In this document: positions 24,976 to 34,060 of the stretch, in pieces
Numbering within the stretch: position 1 is the first letter of the stretch
How the letters are laid out: each line of letters begins with the position of its first letter
Origin: Corynebacterium poyangense
GTDB lineage: Bacteria > Actinomycetota > Actinomycetes > Mycobacteriales > Mycobacteriaceae
Reading direction: 5' to 3'
DNA: 64,000 nt
Assembly (NCBI RefSeq): GCF_014522205.1
Contig: NZ_CP046884.1
Coordinates: 248,001-312,000, forward strand
Made by a program: the position numbers and the translations under genes
The notes under the pieces: generated by a model
Seen by the model: the letters and a program-made list of their open reading frames with translations, nothing else
Told to the model about the DNA's origin: nothing
The model's database searches: none

Positions 24976-25562
24976 CTCCGGAACAAGGGTGGGGCGCAGC
25001 CCTGGTGCACGGATTAGGGATTGAACCGTGGCGAATCCCTATTGTCATGGTGTCTGCTATCTCTATCTACCTCGTCTTCCTTCTCCTTACCAGGCTCTTT
25101 GGTCAGCGCATCTTGACCGCCACGACGTCCTTAGAAGCCGTAGTGGTGGTGATGTTCGGTGCGGTGGCTGGCCGTGTCATTATCGGCGAGCCGCCAAGCC
25201 TTGCCGCCGGAGCTATTGGCCTGTGCACCCTCGTCATCATGGAACTAGTTTTCGGCCGGATCAGGCGCTATGCCCGACGCCGCAGCGACCACGGAATTTT
25301 CCGGGTAGATCCAGTACTCATCGTTGCCCACGGCAAAGCTATCCCTCAATTACAGCGCAAAGCGCGGGTTTCCCGAGAAGACATCGCGGTGTTTTTGAGG
25401 CGCAATGGTTTAACTCAGCTTTCTCAAGTGCGCTACATGATCCTTGAATCCAGCGGCACCCTCTCTATTATTCGAGCTGACCAGCCCTATGACCCGGCTA
25501 TCCTCGCTGGAGTGGTGGGAGCGGCGGAATATGCTCATGAAGCGCCTGAAGCTCAACACTGA
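24972..25562 (+). CDS. DUF421 (YetF-type) membrane protein
   Basis: The 196-residue product has three N-terminal transmembrane helices (from IPIVMVSAISIYLVFLLLTR, with RLFGQRILTATTSLEAVVVV between them) and a cytosolic C-terminal domain with FRVDPVLIVAHGKAI and VRYMILESSGTLSII, the standard DUF421 arrangement. The biochemical role is unknown. It overlaps the SUFU-like gene by 4 bases and lies 20 bases before dnaX, so the three are probably one transcript. Confidence 0.85.
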   Translation: MTPEQGWGAALVHGLGIEPWRIPIVMVSAISIYLVFLLLTRLFGQRILTATTSLEAVVVVMFGAVAGRVIIGEPPSLAAGAIGLCTLVIMELVFGRIRRYARRRSDHGIFRVDPVLIVAHGKAIPQLQRKARVSREDIAVFLRRNGLTQLSQVRYMILESSGTLSIIRADQPYDPAILAGVVGAAEYAHEAPEAQH

Positions 25563-25582
25563 TCACCAGGTAGGCTCAAGGC

Positions 25583-27742
25583 GTGGCTCTTTATCGGAAA
25601 TATCGCCCCTCTACTTTTGCGGAAGTTGTTGGACAGGAGCAGGTCACCCGACCCCTCTCGGTGGCTTTGGACTCTGGGCGGATTAATCACGCCTATTTAT
25701 TTTCCGGTCCTCGCGGGTGCGGGAAAACCTCATCAGCACGGATTTTGGCCCGTTCGTTGAACTGTGAACACGGTCCGACCTCCACGCCGTGTGGTCAGTG
25801 CGCTTCGTGCCGAGCCCTCGCCCCGGGCGGACCCGGAAATCTGGATGTGACGGAGCTTGATGCCGCCAGCCACAACGGGGTGGAGGACATGCGAGAGCTC
25901 AGAGACCGAGCCTATTATGCACCGGCGGAGTCTCGCTACCGGGTGTTCATCATTGACGAGGCGCACATGATCTCCAACGCGGGATCAAATGCCCTATTAA
26001 AGGTGGTGGAAGAACCACCAGAGCACCTCATTTTTATTTTTGCGACCACAGAACCAGAAAAAGTGATCGGGACTATTCGCTCCCGAACCCATCACTATCC
26101 GTTTCGGTTGCTCACCCCCCAAGCGATGCGCGGGTTACTTCAACGCACCGTTGAATCAGAGGGGGTTCATGTTGAAGACTCGGTGTATCCGCTCATTATT
26201 CAAGCCGGAGGGGGCTCACCACGAGATTCTCTTTCCATCCTTGACCAGCTCTTAGCCGGTTCCGGCCCAGAGGGTTTGAGCTATGAGATGGCCCTTCCGC
26301 TGCTCGGAGTCACCGATCTATCTCTTATTGACGCGGCTATAGATGCCTTGGCAACCCAGGATGCTGCGGCCATGTTCACCACAGTGGATGAGGTGATTGA
26401 GGCGGGACATGATCCTCGACGTTTTGTGACCGACTTGCTAAATAGGCTTCGGGATTTGATGGTGTTGCAGACAGTCCCAGAGGCATTTTCCTTAGGCCTG
26501 GTTGACGCCCCTGCCGCTCGGCAAACAATTCTTCAGGAGCAAGCCCACAAGTTTGCTCCAGGGCAGTTAGCTCAGCTGGCTAATACCGTCAATGGGCGGA
26601 TCTCTGATATGCGCGGAGCTACAGCGCCACGATTGCTCTTGGAAATTCTGTGCGCTCATTTGTTAATGCCGGTGGTTTCCAGCGGCTCGACGTCCACCCC
26701 GGCGTTGTTAGCCCCTGCCTCACCAGCACCTCAGGGGGATAAGGCCGCGGAGCAGAAACCTCGTTATGAGCGCCCGTCTCAGCGTCGAGCCAGAGAAACA
26801 GCAGAAGCCGCTGCCAGGCAGGCAGAACAACCTCAGGAACAGCAATCGCCGAGTACTAGGGACCAGAAGAAAGACTCTGCACCGCAGCCAGAGAAACAGC
26901 CTGAACCGGCGAAACCGCCGCAGGAGCAGGCGTCGAGCCGTAATGCTGAGGACGTTGCGGAACAGATTCGCCAGCAGTGGAATAAGATCCGGGCAGAAGT
27001 GGGGCGACGCGAGCGGGTCGTGGAGATCATGCTCACCGAGGCAAAAGTGCTGGGGATTAACGATGACACCTTAGTGCTGGGGCATAATACCGGGGCGCTG
27101 GCAGCGCGTTTAAATGATCCGGTGAAAAGCGACGTTATTTCTGGTGTGTTGAAAGATACGCTGGGAATTGAGGTGAAAGTCCATTGCCAGGTGGGCACTG
27201 GAGCGCCTCAAACCAGACCGGAAGCTCGACCGCGGGAGCATCAGACCCGGAGTCAGCCAGCACAGGAGTCTGAGAGACCCATAGCTAGGCGAACCATGGC
27301 CCAACGAGCAGCAGAGGGGTGGGGCCAGCCGGCGAAGCTGGGAGGATCAGAACCAGATTCCGTAGAAAAAGCGCCGACCTCGCAGCGTGGTGAACACCAG
27401 GGCGAGGCGGAAAAGAAACCAGATCAACGGGATGCTAGACCTCGGTGGCAACAAATAGGTGAACGAGCTAGAGCCCATGCGCAGCAACAAGGACAGTTCA
27501 ATAACGGTGTTCCGCTGCCCCCTGAACCGGTTGATGATGAAAGCATTCCACCGGAAGGGGAGGAGTTAGAGAATACTCACGACACTCAATCCGCTGAGCC
27601 TCAGGCTGAATATGGTGAAGCTGACCAGGAAGAAGAGATGATTCGAGAGGCGGCGGAAGGCCGCGGGGAATTGGATCATCGAGATTCTATGGAAATAGCG
27701 ATGGAGTTGCTGGAAAAGGAGCTTGGCGCTAAACCCTTATGA
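25583..27742 (+). CDS. dnaX: DNA polymerase III subunit tau/gamma
   Basis: The 719-residue clamp-loader ATPase opens with ALYRKYRPSTFAEVVGQEQV and Walker A GPRGCGKTS (about 43-51), a zinc module CEHGPTSTPCGQCASC, the DEAH-like Walker B VFIIDEAHMIS and sensor 1 FIFATTEPEKV. After domain III (about residue 360) there is a Gln/Glu/Pro-rich spacer, then a C-terminal domain and another acidic tail. It loads the beta clamp at replication forks. GTG start. No slippery-site frameshift for a separate gamma subunit is obvious. Confidence 0.95.
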   Translation: MALYRKYRPSTFAEVVGQEQVTRPLSVALDSGRINHAYLFSGPRGCGKTSSARILARSLNCEHGPTSTPCGQCASCRALAPGGPGNLDVTELDAASHNGVEDMRELRDRAYYAPAESRYRVFIIDEAHMISNAGSNALLKVVEEPPEHLIFIFATTEPEKVIGTIRSRTHHYPFRLLTPQAMRGLLQRTVESEGVHVEDSVYPLIIQAGGGSPRDSLSILDQLLAGSGPEGLSYEMALPLLGVTDLSLIDAAIDALATQDAAAMFTTVDEVIEAGHDPRRFVTDLLNRLRDLMVLQTVPEAFSLGLVDAPAARQTILQEQAHKFAPGQLAQLANTVNGRISDMRGATAPRLLLEILCAHLLMPVVSSGSTSTPALLAPASPAPQGDKAAEQKPRYERPSQRRARETAEAAARQAEQPQEQQSPSTRDQKKDSAPQPEKQPEPAKPPQEQASSRNAEDVAEQIRQQWNKIRAEVGRRERVVEIMLTEAKVLGINDDTLVLGHNTGALAARLNDPVKSDVISGVLKDTLGIEVKVHCQVGTGAPQTRPEARPREHQTRSQPAQESERPIARRTMAQRAAEGWGQPAKLGGSEPDSVEKAPTSQRGEHQGEAEKKPDQRDARPRWQQIGERARAHAQQQGQFNNGVPLPPEPVDDESIPPEGEELENTHDTQSAEPQAEYGEADQEEEMIREAAEGRGELDHRDSMEIAMELLEKELGAKPL

Positions 27743-27929
27743 TGAATGCGCCAGATATAAAAGGTGCTGGATGATATTGACCACCATTCCCGGCTTACCT
27801 TAACGGTTATGTCATCCTCAGTGGTCTGACCAGCAGCGAATTGTTATCCGGGGAGTTTTATTCCTTTTATATTCTTGGGAGGACCGCTAGCCGCTAGCCT
27901 TAGCTTTGCTCGTGCTTTAAGTTAGGGTT

Positions 27930-28337
27930 GTGGCTATTCATGTCCATTGTTTGATTTATGAACAAGATGAGCATGTTCTGTTGGTGCGGAAAAGAAATAC
28001 ACAGAAATTCATGTTTCCCGGCGGCAAGCCGGAACCCGGTGAGTCTTCTTCTGACACTATTATCCGGGAGTGCGCGGAGGAGCTCCAGGTAGAGCTTGAT
28101 CCGCAGCGTTTAACTTTCCTGGGGGAGTTCAATGCTCAGGCGGCTAATGAACCGGATCAAACCGTAGTGGCTCAGGCCTGGAGCACGACTGAGCATATTC
28201 ACCCTCACATAGCCGCTGAGATTGCAGAGCTTATTTGGTGGCCGGTCAGTAACGGTCCGGATCCTCATATTGCCGACTTGAGTAATAGATACCTGGTGGG
28301 TGGAGCACTGTGGCAATCCTCCGGCGGTCATGAGTAG
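27930..28337 (+). CDS. Nudix hydrolase
   Basis: The 135-residue protein has a complete Nudix box, from GGKPEPGESSSDTIIREC through AEELQV, with the catalytic REx2EE glutamates present. Such enzymes cleave nucleoside diphosphate derivatives, often oxidised nucleotides, in the cytoplasm; the substrate cannot be predicted. GTG start. The 187 bases between dnaX and this gene show no other gene. Confidence 0.88.
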   Translation: MAIHVHCLIYEQDEHVLLVRKRNTQKFMFPGGKPEPGESSSDTIIRECAEELQVELDPQRLTFLGEFNAQAANEPDQTVVAQAWSTTEHIHPHIAAEIAELIWWPVSNGPDPHIADLSNRYLVGGALWQSSGGHE

Positions 28338-28410
28338 AATCGCCGGAGACAAGATAAATGATCGACGATTCACTGTGATCTATACGTGATCTCATGAGGG
28401 GAAGTACAAC

Positions 28411-28740
28411 ATGACTCAGCCAGATATGAATCAGTTGCTGCAGCAGGCCCAGCAGATGCAGGCTCAGCTCCAGGCAGCCCAGCAGGAAATTCTAGCTTCA
28501 CAGGTGGAAGGCACTGCCGGAAATGGTTTGGTCAGTGTCACCATGTCTGGCAATGGTGAAGTATCTGAAGTCAAGATTGATCCTCAAGTAGTTGATCCTG
28601 AAGACGTAGATACGTTGCAGGATTTGGTTCAGGGTGCTTTTGCTGATGCTCACCGTAAAGTGGCGCAGCTTGCGGAGGAAAAGATGGGGCCGTTGTCCCA
28701 GGGCTTCGGCGATGACGCCATGGGTTCCCTGTTCCAATAA
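28411..28740 (+). CDS. YbaB/EbfC nucleoid-associated protein
   Basis: The 109-residue small protein has a Gln-rich N-terminal helix (MNQLLQQAQQMQAQLQAAQQ) and the YbaB core VEGTAGNGLVSVTMSGNGEV. Homologues bind DNA as dimers and lie between dnaX and recR in most bacteria, as here. ATG with GAGGGGAAG upstream. A hairpin terminator follows. Confidence 0.92.
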   Translation: MTQPDMNQLLQQAQQMQAQLQAAQQEILASQVEGTAGNGLVSVTMSGNGEVSEVKIDPQVVDPEDVDTLQDLVQGAFADAHRKVAQLAEEKMGPLSQGFGDDAMGSLFQ

Positions 28741-28781
28741 GGTGGCGCTAGGCGGTTTATACTGCTAGTTATTCACGGATG

Positions 28782-28815
28782 CCCCCGGTGCTTATTTTGG
28801 GCACGGGGGTCTTTT
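28782..28815 (+). terminator. Probable Rho-independent terminator after ybaB
   Basis: CCCCCG plus TGC pair with GCA plus CGGGGG (one bulged G), with a 9-base loop and TCTTTT after the stem. It would separate ybaB from recR, at least partly. Confidence 0.55.
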
Positions 28816-28854
28816 GACGCCATGAGTAAGCACTGAAGGAAGTTGATAGAGCAC

Positions 28855-29511
28855 ATGTTTGAAGGGCCGCTTCAAGACCTCATTGATGAGCTTTCCCGTT
28901 TGCCCGGGGTGGGGCCTAAGAGTGCTCAACGTATTGCTTTCCATTTGATGAATACTGATCCAGATGACGTAGAGCGACTAGCTCACTCGTTGCTTGATGT
29001 TCGCCACGGCGTGAATTTTTGCCGGATCTGCGGCAATGTGTCCCAAGGCAAGGTGTGCCGAATTTGTGCGGATTCTCAGCGGGACCCCAGCACTATTTGC
29101 GTGGTGGAAGAGCCTAAAGACATTCAGGTCATTGAGCGGACCGGTGAGTTTCATGGTCGCTATCACGTCTTAGGTGGCGCCTTAGATCCACTTTCTAATA
29201 TTGGCCCCAAGGATCTTAATATCAGCACCTTGATGCAGCGCATTGCCGGGGTGTTGCCGGACCGCGAGTTGCCGGCGTCTACTCCGGATAACCCGCTTTA
29301 TGACTCGCCCCCAACTATTAAGGAAGTCATTTTAGCTACTGACCCGAATACTGAGGGAGAGGCCACGGCAGCGTATTTAGTCCGGCTCATGCGGGAGTTT
29401 CCTGATCTGGACATTACCCGTCTAGCTTCGGGTATGCCGTTGGGCGGAGACTTAGAGTTTGTCGATGAGCTGACCTTATCCAGGGCTCTTTCCGGCCGTT
29501 TGAAGCTATAG
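28855..29511 (+). CDS. recR: Recombination mediator RecR
   Basis: The 218-residue product begins [20 protein letters not shown], the helix-hairpin-helix start of RecR. It has a four-Cys zinc finger ([17 protein letters not shown]), a Toprim domain with ICVVEEPKD and a C-terminal [12 protein letters not shown]. RecR works with RecF/RecO in loading RecA at gaps. A TTG 12 bases upstream keeps the frame open, but the ATG at 28855 matches the usual RecR N terminus. Confidence 0.93.
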   Translation: MFEGPLQDLIDELSRLPGVGPKSAQRIAFHLMNTDPDDVERLAHSLLDVRHGVNFCRICGNVSQGKVCRICADSQRDPSTICVVEEPKDIQVIERTGEFHGRYHVLGGALDPLSNIGPKDLNISTLMQRIAGVLPDRELPASTPDNPLYDSPPTIKEVILATDPNTEGEATAAYLVRLMREFPDLDITRLASGMPLGGDLEFVDELTLSRALSGRLKL

Positions 29512-29530
29512 CTGCCGTGGTTGGGTGTTG

Positions 29531-30283
29531 TTATCCCAATCGTTCTTTCCGTAGCTGCTCAATGGCGGGAATTTCCAGCGGCTCTAACTCAGCTAGTTTC
29601 ATCCCGAGTGCTTTAGCTAGCAGGAGGTCCGCTAATTGCGGGTTACGGGCCAGCGCCGGACCATGCATATAGGTGGCAATGACGCTACCTTGAACTACCC
29701 CTTCGGCGTAGCGTTGTTGAGTGTCACCAGCTATTTCTGAGGCCCCGTGCTCATCAGTATTACCAACCCCACGGATCAGTGTCCCGAGTGGCCGTGCCTC
29801 CCCGCTGAGAAGAGTAGCGCCCATGTGGTTTTCAAACCCGGTGAGGGTGTCAGTTAATTCCTCAGTAAGTCCGACGCCCGTAGGCCGGGATGCAACTTCG
29901 CCAATGGCTCTTTTATCCAAGGTGACGGTGGTGGCATCAATGAGCCCCACCCCGTCCACGATCCTGCCACCGGCACGGAAAGATTGACCCAGCACCTGGA
30001 AGCCAGCACAAATAGCAAAGATGGGCCGACCAGCTGAAGCGGCGCGGGTGAGGCCTCCGTCGGACAATAAATGTTTTGCAGCCAGGATTTGGGCGGTGTC
30101 TTCACCACCACCCAAGGTGTACAAGTCAAGGTCATCGGGGATGGGTTCGCCTAGGTGAATAGGGTGAATATGGGCTTGTATTCCACGCATTTGGGCGCGT
30201 TGGCGAAGCACCAGGGCGTTGCCGTCATCACCATAGGTTCCTAGGACATCGGGGAGAATGAGACCAATACTGAGTTTAGGCAT
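29531..30283 (-). CDS. gatD: Lipid II isoglutaminyl synthase, glutaminase subunit GatD
   Basis: The 250-residue class I glutamine amidotransferase has the nucleophile Cys in FAICAGFQVLGQSF and a late His in TYMHGPALARNPQLAD. The partner MurT gene overlaps its start by 8 bases (ATGCCTAA). GatD frees ammonia from glutamine; MurT uses it to amidate the D-Glu alpha-carboxyl of lipid II in the cytoplasm, which is needed for normal cross-linking. The gene position after recR matches C. glutamicum. Confidence 0.92.
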   Translation of the reverse strand: MPKLSIGLILPDVLGTYGDDGNALVLRQRAQMRGIQAHIHPIHLGEPIPDDLDLYTLGGGEDTAQILAAKHLLSDGGLTRAASAGRPIFAICAGFQVLGQSFRAGGRIVDGVGLIDATTVTLDKRAIGEVASRPTGVGLTEELTDTLTGFENHMGATLLSGEARPLGTLIRGVGNTDEHGASEIAGDTQQRYAEGVVQGSVIATYMHGPALARNPQLADLLLAKALGMKLAELEPLEIPAIEQLRKERLG

Positions 30284-31583
30284 GAGGGTTCTCCTTGTGC
30301 TGGGCGGCTTTGTCGAGGGCTTTCTTAAGATCTCTAAACGCGGTGTAGTTGGCTAACACTTCAACTTGTCCCGGGGGGCAGGCGCGAATAGCGGCGAGGG
30401 GATCTTTAATAAGCTCGTGGGAAATACCTGCGTAGACTAAGCGCACGGCAAGATCGGTGCCTCGTTCTCCGGCGGCTTTGACGGCCAGGTTTCCGAAGTC
30501 CTCAAAGCGGACGTCCCAGAGCCAGGACAGATCTTCACCGTCCGCAACTTGTCCATTAACCGCAATAACTAGACCATCGGCGCTTCTATCAACCATGGAT
30601 AGTGCTTCTTGCCAGCCTGCGGGATTTTTCGCCAGCAGTAAATGGACATCTCGTTCGCCAAGTCGGATTGTGGAGTACCGCCCAGCAACATTATCCACGC
30701 TAGATACCGCAGTCACGGCTTCCTGGGGATCAATCCTGAGACTTTCAACTGCGGCTGCTACCGCTTGTGCGGCGTTGCCTTGATTGGCGCGCCCGGGGAT
30801 GCGAAGCTCCAGCGGAAAATCACCATAGGGTGTGGTCAATGTGTTGTCATCTACCCACCAGGTTGGTTGGGGGCGTCGGAATTCTCTACCATCCGGGAGC
30901 GGATTGACCGCCCACCAGTCGTGTCCTCGGTGAATGATGTGCCCCTCGGTGCGGGGGCAGGAGACACTATCACCAGTCCAGCCGCCTCCGGCAGAGACCC
31001 ACACCACGTGGCGGGCATCATAGGCGACGGAGGTCATTAAGACGTCATCACAATTAGCAACCACTAGCATGTCTGGGTTGTTTTCCACGCATGTCCGGAG
31101 GGCTTGCTCCACCTTATTGATTTCGCCTACCCGGTCTAGCTGATCCCGGCTGAGATTCAGAAGAACTAAAGCCTGGGGTTTGAGGAGTTCAGCGACGTGA
31201 GGGACGTGGAGTTCATCGCATTCAATAACAATATGGCTTGCGGATTCCCCGGCTAGTAACGCGGAGACAATGCCGGCATCCATGTTATCCCCGCCTTCGT
31301 TGCTGGCCACGCTAAACGCGGTGCGGGCAGCGGCGGTGAGCATTCGGGTGGTTGTTGATTTACCGTTGGTTCCGGTGACGAGGATGGCTGGGCGTCCGCG
31401 GCCCAGTGATCCCAAGATTTGCGGGTCAATAGCGCGTGCCACCAGACCACCGATCATCCCACCGGCACCCCGTCCGGTGGCGCGGGAAGTGGTGGTAGCT
31501 AGCTGGGCGGCCCCACGGGCAACGGAAGTCCGTAGGCGTTGCAGTGCCGGCGGGAGCGGGAGGCGTGGAGGCTTAAAATTCAT
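30276..31583 (-). CDS. murT: Lipid II isoglutaminyl synthase, Mur-ligase-like subunit MurT
   Basis: From ATG 31583 (begins MNFKPPRLPLPPALQRL) the product has 435 residues. Mur ligase motifs are clear: ATP loop VTGTNGKSTTTRML, VIECDELHVPHV, LLNLSRDQLDRVGE and a C-terminal DUF1727 domain (LLAKNPAGWQEAL). The Cys4 zinc ribbon described for some MurT proteins is mostly missing: only SCPRT keeps one Cys. The open frame extends 20 codons upstream, but that part is poor in coding character. It activates the D-Glu carboxyl and receives ammonia from GatD. Confidence 0.9.
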   Translation of the reverse strand: MNFKPPRLPLPPALQRLRTSVARGAAQLATTTSRATGRGAGGMIGGLVARAIDPQILGSLGRGRPAILVTGTNGKSTTTRMLTAAARTAFSVASNEGGDNMDAGIVSALLAGESASHIVIECDELHVPHVAELLKPQALVLLNLSRDQLDRVGEINKVEQALRTCVENNPDMLVVANCDDVLMTSVAYDARHVVWVSAGGGWTGDSVSCPRTEGHIIHRGHDWWAVNPLPDGREFRRPQPTWWVDDNTLTTPYGDFPLELRIPGRANQGNAAQAVAAAVESLRIDPQEAVTAVSSVDNVAGRYSTIRLGERDVHLLLAKNPAGWQEALSMVDRSADGLVIAVNGQVADGEDLSWLWDVRFEDFGNLAVKAAGERGTDLAVRLVYAGISHELIKDPLAAIRACPPGQVEVLANYTAFRDLKKALDKAAQHKENPHA

Positions 31584-31593
31584 GCCCACTAGA

Positions 31594-32622
31594 TTAGCTG
31601 GCTGAGTGTGATTCCGGTGGGGGCATCCGGTGAAGAGCGGCAAGAAAAGCGGTGTCTCCCATGAGGGGAATGTCTTTACGCTGGGCGTGCATGGCTTTGC
31701 CGCGTAAATCGCGTGTTTTATTACACACCACTAAAGAGGTGCTCCGGGTCAGCTTTTCGGAATAGGTTAAGCCTTTGTTGAGGAGTTCTGAGATCAGTTC
31801 ATCTGGATTAAGCTCAATTTCCGGAGCGATCACCACTTCCATACCGGGCGCTAATTCCCCGCCAGGCTGGTAGGAGCCAGGGTTGTCGACAGATGTTTCA
31901 GCGTTGGCTGCTTCTACTCTCATGATGCTGCGTTGCAATCCGAATTGATCGGCACACAGATCCTCTGGGGGGGTCACCCTAAGGGGGCGATTCATGGAGA
32001 GTGCCTCAAAAACTTGCCACGTCAAGGTGGTGAGGTCTCGGGCGGTGTCGATCGGAGACTGCGTGGAGCGTTCCGCTGTGGCAGAAACCGGGCCGGTCTG
32101 TATCCCCAACTCTGCGGCTAAGGCGCGCAGACGTGCATCAGCAAGGTGGATGCCTTGGCGGTGGGCGTTTTCCCCTAAATCCACGAGTCCTTGGATGCGA
32201 GGAATGTGCCCCACTTTCCTGCGATGGCGGTTTCGGTGACGCCGACGGCTGCGGTTGGCGCGGGCAGCAGCAGACATTGCCCGACGTGCCTCTGTGCAGA
32301 TAAAACCCCAGGTACTGGCGCTGTCATGGCAAATGATGACTCGACCGTCAAGGATCTGGTCAATGTCGCGAAGTACGCGTGAAAACCCTGGTGCTTGGGC
32401 AACATCTGAGGGGGTGAGTCCGTGGAGATGGGTGGGTCCTGGATCATCGCCCTGGGCGGGGTTAACGACCTGATGATACTCCTGGACTAGGTGGTATTTT
32501 TCGGAGGAATCCGGACGGAAAATGAGTGCGTCCAGGCCTACTACCCGTGAAGAGCAAGGGTGAATCCCGGTGGTTTGCAGATTAAGGGCAACCACCTCGG
32601 CGGCAGGGTCAAGTACGGGCAT
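31594..32622 (-). CDS. DnaQ-like exonuclease homologue with BRCT domain, active-site acids replaced
   Basis: The 342-residue protein has an N-terminal DEDD-exonuclease fold (about 8-190) and a C-terminal BRCT domain (about 270-335, NPDELISELLNKGLTYSEKL and then VVCNKTRDLRGK), as in actinobacterial epsilon-like proteins. The ExoI motif that should read D-x-E-T-T-G is ALNLQTTG, so both metal-binding acids are amides; the ExoII region reads VIICHDSASTWGF. It is therefore unlikely to cut DNA by the normal mechanism. The position next to murT/gatD matches the dnaQ-like gene of C. glutamicum, suggesting a kept non-catalytic role. The frame is intact and shows no decay. Confidence 0.82.
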   Translation of the reverse strand: MPVLDPAAEVVALNLQTTGIHPCSSRVVGLDALIFRPDSSEKYHLVQEYHQVVNPAQGDDPGPTHLHGLTPSDVAQAPGFSRVLRDIDQILDGRVIICHDSASTWGFICTEARRAMSAAARANRSRRRHRNRHRRKVGHIPRIQGLVDLGENAHRQGIHLADARLRALAAELGIQTGPVSATAERSTQSPIDTARDLTTLTWQVFEALSMNRPLRVTPPEDLCADQFGLQRSIMRVEAANAETSVDNPGSYQPGGELAPGMEVVIAPEIELNPDELISELLNKGLTYSEKLTRSTSLVVCNKTRDLRGKAMHAQRKDIPLMGDTAFLAALHRMPPPESHSAS

Positions 32623-32734
32623 GGTGTTTATGTTAAAACACGGAGCTAGAGGGGTGGTTGGGAGGTGTGCTTGAGGAATTTACTGAAGAGAACCCGAGAA
32701 AACACTTGCGTGATAAAAAGTATTAATGTAAATA

Positions 32735-34060
32735 GTGTTTATGGGAAAATCATTCCAAGCACTAAGGATAGTCCTAGCTAGTCTTACTGTTTTTCTTAGC
32801 TTCGGATCTGTATCTTTAGCGCGAGCCGACGTCTTCCACGGTCGATGGATCTATGGGCGAATTGCCGAGACCTATGAACGGTTAGGTGGCTGGGGTCACT
32901 TTGGAGACGCACTTATTGATGAGTCCATAGCTGCCCGAGACGGACGGTATCAGCATTTTCAACGAGATTCCTCCATTTTTTGGCACCCGCAGGTATCTGA
33001 TGGGGTTGCCCGGCAAGTGGGCGGCAAGATCCGCGAAAAATGGGCTGATAAATCCTGGGAGCGTGGTGACTTAGGTTTTCCCGTGACTGATGAGCTACCT
33101 ACCCCCGGCGGGCTAGGGCGGTTTAATCACTTCGAAGGCGGCAGCATTTACTGGACCTCTACCACAGACGCCCATGTGGTGTGGGGTGCAATAAGGCAGC
33201 GCTGGGCTGATCTGGGATGGGAACAAAGTCCCCTGGGGTTCCCAACCACCGATGAAGTTTTCACCCCGGATCTTCGTGCCCGCTTCAACCATTTCCAGCA
33301 CGGAAGTATCTACTGGCACCCGGAGTACGGAGCGGTGGAGGTTCCCGGTGGAATCCGTAATATCTGGCACAATAATCAATGGGAACGCGGCACGCTGGGG
33401 TATCCCATCGCCGTACCGCAGACAGTTTCCGGGGGAGCAGTCCAGCAATTTCAAGGTGGGGAAATAGGCGTTTTCCGCGCTAGTTACGTGCGTTTACCGG
33501 AAACGGGAGATTACCCCGGCGGTGGGCTGAGTGATTGGCGTAAAGTCTTCCCTCTTTTTGCAGCCGATACCGCGCCCGAATGGTCAGGAGCAGCAACCCA
33601 CCGTGAAGTGACTGGTCACTGGGATATCTACTTCAAAGAATATGCGGGTTGTCCCAAGCGAATAGAAAAAGGAATGGTGTGTTCTTTCCCGTCCAGCGGC
33701 GGAAGAGTTTATCCCCTTGAGGTGCGAGGTGTGTCCGATGACGGGGTCTGGTTTGTTACCGGCCAAGAGCACCCTGAAGGGGCAGGCCGGAACGTGGTTG
33801 TTCGGTTCCGGGAACTGAAGCCGGGGCAGACGGACAAACGGCTTTTAGCAGGCAGTCATTCCTCGGAATTTAGCGCGCAAGCTAGGCCCTGGGTGGTCAT
33901 GGACATTAGTGCATTTTCCGGAGGGCAAAGTGCTGCTATCTCCGGACCACTATCTAGTGAGGCTGTTGCTGATGAGGTGTTTGGTCCAGCGGCAGAACGC
34001 ATAGCAACTACCGTTCCGCACAGTACAAATCGCTACGCACTCGGGGAGGTGTGGGGCTAA
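32735..34060 (+). CDS. Secreted LGFP-repeat protein
   Basis: The 441-residue protein has a signal peptide (FQALRIVLASLTVFLSFGSVSLARA) and at least four tandem LGFP-type repeats over about residues 35-245 (W-x2-GDLGFPVTDE, WEQSPLGFPTTDE, WERGTLGYPIAV, each with F-x-HF-x-x-GSIYW). LGFP repeats occur in corynebacterial envelope proteins and are thought to hold proteins to the cell wall. The C-terminal half (about 250-441) has two Cys and no domain I can name. It starts at GTG 32735 or ATG 32741. Its stop overlaps the next gene's ATG, making it the first gene of the toxin operon. Confidence 0.85.
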   Translation: MFMGKSFQALRIVLASLTVFLSFGSVSLARADVFHGRWIYGRIAETYERLGGWGHFGDALIDESIAARDGRYQHFQRDSSIFWHPQVSDGVARQVGGKIREKWADKSWERGDLGFPVTDELPTPGGLGRFNHFEGGSIYWTSTTDAHVVWGAIRQRWADLGWEQSPLGFPTTDEVFTPDLRARFNHFQHGSIYWHPEYGAVEVPGGIRNIWHNNQWERGTLGYPIAVPQTVSGGAVQQFQGGEIGVFRASYVRLPETGDYPGGGLSDWRKVFPLFAADTAPEWSGAATHREVTGHWDIYFKEYAGCPKRIEKGMVCSFPSSGGRVYPLEVRGVSDDGVWFVTGQEHPEGAGRNVVVRFRELKPGQTDKRLLAGSHSSEFSAQARPWVVMDISAFSGGQSAAISGPLSSEAVADEVFGPAAERIATTVPHSTNRYALGEVWG

